Positions 1 through 7,676 of a stretch of DNA of 19,834 nucleotides are shown in pieces. Below the pieces are notes generated by a model, which made no database searches, was not told the DNA's origin, and was given only the letters and a program-made list of their open reading frames with translations. A program made the position numbers and the translations under genes. Position 1 is the stretch's first letter; every line of letters begins with the position of its first letter. Source of the DNA: Setomelanomma holmii (Eukaryota > Ascomycota > Dothideomycetes > Pleosporales > Phaeosphaeriaceae); NCBI GenBank assembly GCA_010015745.1, contig ML978391.1:1-19834 (forward strand), in the 5' to 3' direction.

Positions 1-132
1 TCTGAAGGCACAAGAAGTTCCGGAGTTACTAAAGCTGCGAAAGCCACCCGACTTATAGGAGCTACAGGAGTTTCAGCATAGCTTCAGAATGTACTCTAGC
101 CAGCTTTGTTGATCACGGCAGCTGGGGGGGAG
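1..132 (+). mobile_element. 3' tail of the internal region of an LTR retrotransposon
   Basis: This stretch directly precedes an LTR (133-269) and ends in a purine run of seven G plus AG (124-132), the position and composition of a polypurine tract that primes plus-strand DNA synthesis. Frame 1 is open from the window edge to a TAG at 79-81 and could be the last 26 codons of a gag-pol frame, but it is too short to recognise. The element reads on the + strand, so its body and 5' LTR lie to the left of the window. The superfamily (Gypsy or Copia) cannot be decided from this piece. Confidence 0.6.
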
Positions 133-269
133 TGTAACGGTTTGGGCCTTGCCCAGATCTACTCTAGTACAAGTTGGGATAGCTCATGTGCGGCAGTCTA
201 TATATGTAGCTCCGCCCACCTCAGATAGTTAATTCAGCGCAGTCCCTCCCCTCCTTTTGTACCGTTACA
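133..269 (+). repeat. LTR (3' LTR of the left-edge retrotransposon), 137 bp
   Basis: The segment starts TGTAACGG and ends CCGTTACA, a perfect 8-bp terminal inverted repeat with the TG..CA ends typical of LTRs. A polypurine tract abuts its left end. A TATA-like TATATATG lies near 199-206, where an LTR promoter would be, followed by a pyrimidine-rich leader. The right junction is at 269/270; the expected target-site duplication (GATAT if 5 bp) would have to be found upstream of the missing 5' LTR. The LTR sits 39 bp beyond the donor of the last visible intron of the minus-strand U-box gene, in opposite orientation. Confidence 0.7.
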
Positions 270-309
270 GATATACTTTAGGCAAGGCCTTTGCATAAAT
301 GTTACTCAC

Positions 310-3208
310 CACCGTTCGATGTTCTTCCGCTCGTAGGTATAATTGTCCACAGTGGTGACAGGATCGTCCATGACATCGCTACTGATGTGACAGCAGTATT
401 CGCGTGGGGTCTCGAACTTCGCTGTGCTTGGCAGTCCCACGTGCGACTGCCTTGGGACCTCAGGTATGGGATCGCCTGTGTGCCACACTAACGGGTCGGA
501 TGGTCGGATGAGGAATCGTCCCCCCCAAGACATGTCAGGAGCCAAGCACAGAGAAGATTCTTGTACCTATGAACACGCAGGAATCGGTTCCTGATTGTGT
601 TGATTTCGCGCTCGATATCGGCCGACAAGGTCATGAAGTGAAAATGAGTTGTTCGACGCCTCAAATTCTTCATTTCTTGGATCTGTGCCTCGATGCGTTG
701 TGTATTGATCTGTTGCATGATATCGAGAACCTTCTCCGCATTCAGTCGCCTCTGATAGTCGTCTCGACCGGTACGGATGATTGCAAGGCAATCTTCGAAG
801 GACTCGTGAGCTCTAAGGTACTCCTTGAGCTCATCGCTATCTGGCAGGGGGTAAGCAGGGTTCTCTTTGACTGCAGAGCCTGCATCCTGTGTCTCCAGCG
901 TTGTTGATCTACAAAGAATCTGCTCTTGTGCATCTTCGTTCTCCTCGACATCCACAAATCCACATCGTTCAGTCATACTGCGGCTCAAGTCGATGCAAAT
1001 CACAGCGATTTCATCTGGAGCTACTACCCTTGGATGGTGATCGCCGTATGCTTCGAACACTGCAGTCTCGTCGGCGTTACGCTGGGCGAGAATGGGTTCC
1101 AGGGTCTGCGTAATGATGGAGACATCCACGGCTTCCTCATCTCTCAGACTTGTAGGTCTAAACATGAGAATGTCTCTTCCAGCCTCTGCACAGTCTGCGC
1201 GACCAATGTACGCGGCCAGAAAACCTTCTCGATCTAGTGTTAGAACAGGTGGCGTTGCAGAAGGCAGCGCAGAAGGAGCAATGACGCTGAGTTGGTTGCG
1301 AGTACATAGACCTGCCAGATATGATAGCTCAGAATGTTCTGCTTCGGAGACAACGGCGCTGACGTTGCCACAATCGAGATAGCGAGTATTGTAATTGACC
1401 GCGTCGAAGTCGAATCCGAGCACATGAGCTTTGCTGCCGCCTGAAAGGACCGCAACACGGCTCCAGATATTGTCAGTTCGGGACAGCTTCATTGTGTGTT
1501 GGTGTCATTGGTCCACCTGAGAATTCCATCCGAATTGAATGCTGCATAGAAGCCAAAGTCGAGCAATCCTGCTTGTGTCTGCACTGGAACTGAAAGAACT
1601 GGCTCCATTGTGACCATGTTACGAAGATCGTAAACTTTCATGTTCACATACGGCAGATCAGATGGGGTGTTGAACTTGGTGACTTTCAGATTCTTGGCCT
1701 TCTCGAGAATCAGACCGGAAAGTAGTCGTGTACCTTCGAGCAGACGCTTTTGATCTGAACGAACGACCGGGAGCGGAACCACCGACTTCAGTACCTTGTA
1801 AAGTGACTGCGCCAAAGCAGCGCGCTCTGATGACGATGGGGTCTCTCCTCGCATGAGGATATACGCTGTTCGGATAGCCGGTGGGAAACGAGTGAGCAGG
1901 TGGATCATGTGGAGAACGGCGTCTTGCTGATCTTCTTCCATGGTGCCGCTGGCTGTGAGGTTGGCGAACACACGCAGTGTGGACAATGAGTTCGAGATTC
2001 CTCGGTCTGATTGCCCATTTGGATGCTCCCATGCGATGGACTTCTTGACGATGCCTGCCTTACCATGGGCGCTCTCTGCATGACCGTGTGTCCAGCGCTG
2101 AACAACGAAGATATTGAGCACGCCATCAATGGAACAGTCTTCAAGACTAGCATCCGCCAGAGTTACATCAGCGTTGTGCGCTGTCACCTCGATAGGGCAC
2201 TCCAAGGTATGAAGATCCACAATGAGATCCCGGTCGTGCAAAGTTGGACGCCTGTTGTTACCTCCAGTCTACTAACAACTGTTGTGCTGCTGTTTCGAGC
2301 AGATGGCTAGCACCGGAGCCTTAAGATACCGCTTGGTGCCAGCCACCCGAGCAACATCCTTGGCGCCGCCTATGACGGTCAAAATCTTGTTCGGTTGCAT
2401 GAGATACGTGCTGGCCACGTTTTGAAACGTGTCATGAGTAATATCAGCCACTGGAATGGCGAGCACGTTGTTGTTTCCGTGAACAAGAATGACAGTATGT
2501 GAAGCGTCATGGTCTCCAGTGCCAAATTTGTTGAGCACCGCATTCTCGTCGATCTGTCGAGCAAGGTTGCAGTTGCACTCCAATTCCGGACAAGTGCCGT
2601 CGTCGGCCGGAAACCCAACGTGCACCTGGACGCGTGCCTTTAACTCTCTGAGAGTGCAGCTGAGTGGAATAGGCTCCTTCAAGGCGCGTATGGTGTCAAT
2701 GTCGTATGTTCGTGCAAGCTCCGGACTAATCACGCGGAGTTTGAGTGAAGGTACTCCTGCTGGTCCTGGGTTTCCTCGACTTGGTGGGGCTTGACTGGCG
2801 TCAGATATCTGCAGCACGTTATTCAGAATGAGACTCAATGAGATCAGCTACACGGCGCCCCTATAGCTGGACAGTCGGAGTGCGCGGTCCACAATTCGCC
2901 ATATATGCTAGAAATCGGAGCGAATCATTGCAAGTACTCAACTGGCAGACCACAGCCACTGTCTCATTCTCGCCAGGCAGAACTTCCGCCAGATTATCAG
3001 CTGGGTAGAGCATAAGGCCATCTGGTCCTTCGAGATGCAAAGTAGCTTCTGCATTGCCCAGGTTGTTGAGGTCTGCGTAGCCTTTGAGGCCGGGAATCCG
3101 TGTTTTGGCCGCATCGATCAGAGCTGAGCAAGGCTGCGATGAAGGAAGCGAAACGAGAAGGCTGCCATGGCGGTCTCCCGCAACGAACTTGACGGTATAC
3201 CGAACCAT
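310..3208 (-). CDS. Ubiquitin-like / vWA / U-box protein, 3' end lost to a retroelement or off-window
   Basis: I read five exons: 3208-2938, 2789-2330, 2251-1517, 1460-567 and 450-310, about 833 codons before the break. Introns at 2329-2252 (78 nt) and 1516-1461 (56 nt, CTGAC branch site) restore the frame well; those at 2937-2790 and 566-451 are tentative. The ATG at 3208 opens a ubiquitin-like segment (MVRYTVKFVAGD...); a second candidate lies in exon 2 (LKLRVIS...). A vWA MIDAS motif, DLSRS, is at 991-977 (about residue 646). The last exon carries the start of a U-box (CHISSDVMDDPVTTVDNYTY, then ERKNIERW), the E2-binding fold of many E3 ligases. After ERW comes a GTGAGT donor at 309-304, then the retroelement LTR. 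The rest of the U-box and vWA domain is missing. An E3-type role is inferred. Exons 3 and 4 upstream of the vWA motif match nothing I recognise. Confidence 0.7.
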
Positions 3209-4297
3209 GCTAGAAATACCTGCGCAATTGAGAAGCGAAGGAAGCTCGCGGGGTTGAGGTGGGTGTGAGATGGCTGGGCACACGAGGCTGAGGTTTTAAG
3301 ACTGGGGATGGAAGGCGCGCGCAATCACGTGTGGTCGTGTTTGCAAACAGAAATAGAAACAGCGAGCAGGTGGGAGTAACAACCAACGCGAGCCGGAGAG
3401 ACTATCTAAGATCCATCGAGCTGCTCGCAGCAGGACTTGTGAATTCGAGGGTCACACACTTACTGCGTAGTATCCTTGGTTGTCCTAGCGAAGACTGCAG
3501 GTCGTTCAGAGCACACAGCTGATGCGTCACTCTGACTTTGGCAGTGTGACGGTAGTCAGCCTCTGGACATGCGAAAAGCCGTGCAACACGATGATACGTT
3601 CAGTTGCTGTTCGATCAGCACCCCATTTCCCGTCAATCGCATTATCTCTTACCCACTCGTGGACTAGATTGTATCCAACACGGCAGCAAAATGATGCTAC
3701 GCGGAAAAGTGGTGCGCTATGTTGCCAGGACAATGAACCACAGAGTCCGATTTCCGTTTGGCAGTCCTGGTCGTGGCGTTACTGCTATAGCTCATGAATA
3801 TACAACGTGACCAACAAGGCGAGCCAACGTTGAATATTCGAGCAGATCCTAGCCATGATATCGCCTAGTCAGGTCTTTGCTGCACTTCGTCCTCTTCACT
3901 CACTACATGCACTGTCATGCCGAACTGCAAGTCGTGTCATATCACTCTAAAAAGCAGAGCCACGCAACATATTATCGCCAAAGCATAACGTGAGACAAGG
4001 CAATTATTCAACGAGCACTGAACTGAGCTTCCACTGCTCTGGTAGAAGGCGATAAAAGTGAATGTAGGAGGAGAAAAGGGGACACGAAAGTGCGAATGAC
4101 GAAGCCTGACTTGGTCCGGCTTATCGATAACATCTCCATCTCCACTTGTCCTCTCACTCGACTCCACATTATTTCCAAACACCCGAACGTCGCAACATCG
4201 CAACCTCCACATTCACTCAACACGTATCTCTACATTCATTTGAACTCGAAACCAAGTCACCACCCACCGAGAACCCGAGCCAAACACATTGTCCACA
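3209..4297. other. Intergenic region, divergent promoters of the U-box gene and Sec72
   Basis: About 1.1 kb lies between two head-to-head genes. Open frames here are short, lack family motifs and overlap each other on both strands, so I call none of them. The only site I can single out is the palindrome at 4121-4130, listed separately. No tRNA, repeat or other element is evident. Confidence 0.5.
4121..4130. promoter_or_regulatory. Palindrome TTATCGATAA upstream of Sec72
   Basis: A perfect 10-bp palindrome lies 168 bp upstream of the Sec72 ATG. Its core TATCGATA occurs once more in the window, 31 bp upstream of the PHO88 start (7240-7247). I do not know a fungal factor for this site; calling it regulatory is inference from its position before two functionally related genes. 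Confidence 0.35.
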
Positions 4298-4906
4298 ATG
4301 GAGAACCCCGACACCTTCACCCTCCTCCCCCTCCAAATGGACCCTCAAACCAAAGCCATATCCGCGTCCCACAGCTCCACCAACGCCCTCTCCACCGAAC
4401 TCGCCGCCCTCAACGCGCTCCACCGCTCTCTCCTCAGCGTCGAAACACCCACGGGCACCCCTCCACCCCCAGTCCCCGTGAACCCCAAACGCAGCGCTCA
4501 AATCGGCAAACTGCGCGAATCCGGCAACGCCGAGTTCCGCAAGGGAAACCACTCACAGGCCGTGAAGCTGTATGGTTTAGCTATCGAAATGGCGCTTGGA
4601 CGACCGAGTTGGGAGCCGTCAGGGCTGGTGAGAGAGGAGGTGTCGAGCTTGTTGAGTAATCGCGCGCAGGCGAATATGGCGCAGCAGAACTGGTCAGAGG
4701 GCGCGGTGGATGCGGAGGCGAGTGTGGAGATGAAGAAAGTCGGGAATGCGAAGGGGTGGTGGAGACGGGGCAAGTGCCTTTCAGAGATGAGGCGGTTGGA
4801 GGAGGCGGAGAGCTGGGTCAGGCAAGGGCTGGAGTTTGAGGCGACGGAGCAGGATCTCGTGGATTTGTTGAAGGAGATTGAGAAGAGGAAGGAGAGTGCG
4901 GTTTAG
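4298..4906 (+). CDS. SEC72: Sec72-like ER translocation protein (TPR)
   Basis: A single exon encodes 202 aa, close to the usual length of filamentous-fungal Sec72. Three helical repeats fit TPR spacing: about residues 68-100 (starting AQIGKLRESGNAEF), 111-146 (SSLLSNRAQANMAQQNW) and 149-181 (GNAKGWWRRGKCLSEM). Sec72 is a cytosolic-face subunit of the Sec62/Sec63 complex and docks chaperones and clients for post-translational import into the ER. I chose the ATG at 4298; an in-frame TTG at 4289 precedes it but is an unlikely start. There is no membrane segment, as expected. The first half is strikingly C-rich and the second half G-rich, with Leu codons moving from CTC to TTG. The C-terminus is lysine/glutamate-rich. 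Confidence 0.85.
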   Translation: MENPDTFTLLPLQMDPQTKAISASHSSTNALSTELAALNALHRSLLSVETPTGTPPPPVPVNPKRSAQIGKLRESGNAEFRKGNHSQAVKLYGLAIEMALGRPSWEPSGLVREEVSSLLSNRAQANMAQQNWSEGAVDAEASVEMKKVGNAKGWWRRGKCLSEMRRLEEAESWVRQGLEFEATEQDLVDLLKEIEKRKESAV

Positions 4907-5075
4907 AGGGCTTGGGGAAAGAAGGGCATTGCTTGGTGTCTTGGCGTAAGGGAAGATGGCTCGGGCTCGCTTGAGGAGCGGCTGGATTTGCATGTCTTGC
5001 GGGAAATGTGCGCTTATTATCAGGCGTATCTCGATGGTGTATAGTAATTTCATCATTCGCATGCTACAGTCCCAT

Positions 5076-6027
5076 TCAATTGTCCAAGCCCAATGCCTGC
5101 GCTAAGCACGGCCAAAGCTCCCGATCCCACACCTGATATCCCTCCTCATTCAGGTGCACATGATCATCCAACAAGGCATCCTTACCAATCAGATACCTTC
5201 ACTCATACCAAAACACTCTCTGCTCTCCATTTTTCATCCTCAGAGGCTCAATGACCCTCATCATCATCATCATCTCGTTCGCTTCATCCACAAGACCATC
5301 CCGGATATCCTTGCGATAGAAGAAAGCACAAGCCAATACTCGACTCTTTGGTGCAATCTTATGCATGTGTCAGTCTTCCCGTCCCCAGTCAGTCTCGACA
5401 AGAGAGACTCACCGCAAACAAGCTTCAATCAACATCCTCCAACACTCCACATCCCTTTCTCCGAGCCCGTGCTTCGGATGCAAATCATTCGTCCCACTTG
5501 CCTGCGAAGATACGAAGTCAGTGGCCGTCCCACATCCAATTTGTACACATTCATGCGCCACCACTTACCAATACCCAGAGTTTGATATCACACCTCCCTC
5601 CCTCCTGCGCACTCCTCAACACCTCGTACAACCCCTCCCTTAGCCTCCACGCAACATTCTCATTCCTATCTCCACCACATCCTGCTTTCCAGCTCCCAAC
5701 TAGCCCCGCAAGACGGGTACACTTGCCTGTAGTCTTGAGGCGTTCGAGCATCGAGTTACCCAAGTACACAACTTCGATCGTTTTCTTGTTCGCTAGGTCG
5801 GGGATAGAGGCAAAGGGGTCTGGGGTGCGTGGGCTGGCATCGTGTTCTGTGGTTTGGGGTGGTGCTAGGTCGAGGCCGAGATTGAGGCGGGCGTTGAGTT
5901 CGTGGATGTGGGTGTTGTAATGTGTGTCGTGGAAGCGTTGCTTGAATTTTGCGTGGAGATCGAGTTTGGCGAGGAATTCTTCCTCGGACAGAGGTGGAGA
6001 GGGTGTTTCAGTGCTTGTCGTCGACAT
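5076..6027 (-). pseudogene. SGNH/GDSL-type esterase with a premature in-frame TGA
   Basis: Exons are 6027-5569, 5501-5413 and 5343-5076. Introns 5568-5502 (GTAAGT, CTGAC, CAG) and 5412-5344 (GTGAGT, CTGAC, GAG) restore one frame. Residues 87-97 hold block I (VYLGNSMLERL, nucleophile Ser92) and residues 154-159 hold block III (ASGTND), both marks of SGNH hydrolases that cleave ester bonds. Reading is closed by TGA at 5201-5199 after 230 codons. The same frame then continues for 40 codons with RYLIGKDALLDDHVHLNEEGY, the block V carrying the catalytic Asp-x-x-His, to a second TGA at 5078-5076. As written, the protein loses two of its three catalytic residues. It could be a recent nonsense mutation, an assembly error or stop readthrough. 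No plausible intron removes the TGA: the nearest GT..AG pair is 28 nt. The natural substrate is unknown. Confidence 0.75.
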
Positions 6028-6440
6028 GGTGGAGGGTTAGATGTTGATGACTAGAGCTGGAAGGATAGAATTGACGTGGAAGCTATGTTCTACATCGAGA
6101 GTATAAGGAGGAAAAGTAAGATCCCGCTGCCTTTATTGCGATTTCCCTGAATCTGGTTCTGAAAGCTGCGGTTGTGGTTACCCTTTGCAGCAAAAGGGCT
6201 GACAGAAAGGGTGCTTGAGCTGATAGTGGGAAAGAGACATTGTTGTGAATTTGAGCAGGTTCGTAGCACGACATTGTATAAAAGTGAGACGTAGTTAAGA
6301 CACGCACATGAGTTTCTATAGTATACAATTAGCGATTATGCTGCCAACACTCATTGAGACATCAATAAAGCGCCAGGCGGCGCGGAGACCAAGAACAATC
6401 GTTCAGGATTCTGCGGACGCAGAGCATGCCCTAGTGTCGT
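6028..6440. other. Intergenic region between PHO88 and the SGNH esterase gene
   Basis: Both flanking genes run on the minus strand, so these 413 bp hold the PHO88 3' UTR/terminator and the esterase promoter. I see no credible open frame, repeat or RNA gene. Confidence 0.5.
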
Positions 6441-7209
6441 CTACTCGTCCTTGACGCCACCACGTCCAGCACGCTCAGCAGCCTCAATGCTCTTCTTGTC
6501 CGTCTTGATCTCGCCGCCCGACATGGCGCCCATCATGCCGCCCGCCGCCTTCCATGGTCGGAGGAGATCGCCAGTCGCTGGCTGACCCAAGAGATGGATC
6601 TTGACGAGGTTGCCCTCGAAAGCACCCTTGAGAGGAATGATGGACTGGATGAGCAGAGGGTTGGTGTACTTGAAGTAGATGTGCATCACGGCCATCATGC
6701 CCACGCCCATCAACTGCGCCTTGTATAGCTCGCGAAGCTTCTGAAGATCGTAGGCCTTGACGGTAGTTGCGACGAACTTGGGCTCTTCGCCGGAACCCAT
6801 CGGTGCGGGCTCGACGTACTTGACGACGGTCATGTCTAGTGATTGTGTTAGCGGATAGCCCTCATGGAGGCGCTGCGGTTTTGCGCTCAGCGGTCGGCAC
6901 TTTGCAACGCACCATTCTTCTTGTTGATTTGCTGCTGGACGTAGAAGTAGATACCCGCAATGATGACATTTGAGATGATGTAGAGTGCGCGCACGCCATT
7001 CAGGACATTCGGATCGTCGAAAGGTATCTTCTTGGATATTTGCATAAAACCCCTGTAGTCTTCATTAGTTCCACAACCGGTAGCTTGCCGATATGAGAGG
7101 CCTACAAGATGATGACAAGGTTGGAACTACGTGATACTGTTAGCAATGTGTTCTGCCTGCTTGAAAGCGCACGCGGCGATCTGACGTACATCTGCGGGCT
7201 GATCGCCAT
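6441..7209 (-). CDS. PHO88: Pho88 / Snd3, ER membrane targeting protein
   Basis: Four exons (7209-7190, 7126-7106, 7052-6913, 6835-6441) give 191 aa, the normal family length. Introns are 63, 53 and 77 nt. The start reads MAISPQISNLVIILGFMQIS, then KKIPFDDPNVLNGVRALYI, which fits the Pho88 N-terminus well. Hydrophobic segments lie near residues 7-20, 38-56 and 96-115, then a soluble tail rich in Lys/Glu. Pho88 was first described in phosphate transport; as Snd3 it is a membrane component of the SND pathway that targets proteins to the ER independently of SRP. Exon 2 is only 21 nt and its donor is GTAGGC, so automated callers may start the gene at the internal ATG at 6833. A TATCGATA site lies 31 bp before the ATG. 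Confidence 0.92.
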
Positions 7210-7676
7210 TGTGGTAGCTGGGGCAGTAGCCTTGAGATGTATCGATAAAGGTCAAACGTGCGACGGGTCTTCTGGGGTCAACAAGAATGCAAATGCAAAG
7301 GGCGAGTGGGAGAGCAAACGACGAGTGTTGCGTCGGCGAAGTTTGGTGGGAGTTGTTCTTGGCGCCGCCGAAAGGCCACGCCTGCGGAACCGAGCGATCC
7401 AGGGTCCGGCTAGCCGTGTTGAGGTATTCACTCTTCTAGGCCCGTCCAACCCTTTCTCTTGCCACATTGCGGCTCTGCCACGAACTTCAGCATGAATTTG
7501 TGTTGTTCGAAGTTCCCAGCACTTCATTGGTGCTCTTCGAGCAGCAGGGTATCTTGTCTATGCTAATATGTACCTTCGACCCTCATACCCATATGTGCAA
7601 CGAATGCCAGGCTCATGCGTGTACCAACAACGCCTCGCTAATGATCAAACAACAAGAACAGCCTCAACCCCTATCA
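7210..7676. other. Intergenic region between the USP gene and PHO88
   Basis: This 467-bp stretch holds the USP 3' end and the PHO88 promoter. Open frames of up to about 190 codons start here and run into the USP exon on the opposite strand; they have no recognisable motif and I treat them as shadows. The TATCGATA site is the only element singled out. Confidence 0.5.
7240..7247. promoter_or_regulatory. TATCGATA palindrome upstream of PHO88
   Basis: The site lies 31 bp before the PHO88 ATG (7209-7207) on the minus strand. It shares a 9-bp match (TATCGATAA on +) with the palindrome upstream of Sec72. Function is inferred only from position and sharing. Confidence 0.35.

Noticed and set aside
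1489..1492. ATGA overlap between two long minus-strand frames, resembling a bacterial operon junction
   Set aside because: The upper frame has a GT at 1516 and the lower an AG at 1461 with a CTGAC branch site between. Splicing this 56-nt intron joins the frames, so the overlap lies inside an intron and is coincidental.
2252..2329. Two adjacent in-frame TAG codons in the U-box gene as signs of a pseudogene
   Set aside because: They fall within a 78-nt GT..AG segment whose removal keeps the frame (KR to RPTLHDRD), so an intron explains them better.
4090..4659. Proline/histidine-rich frame overlapping Sec72 on the same strand
   Set aside because: It is the alternate reading of C-rich Sec72 codons; the TPR frame is clearly the real one.
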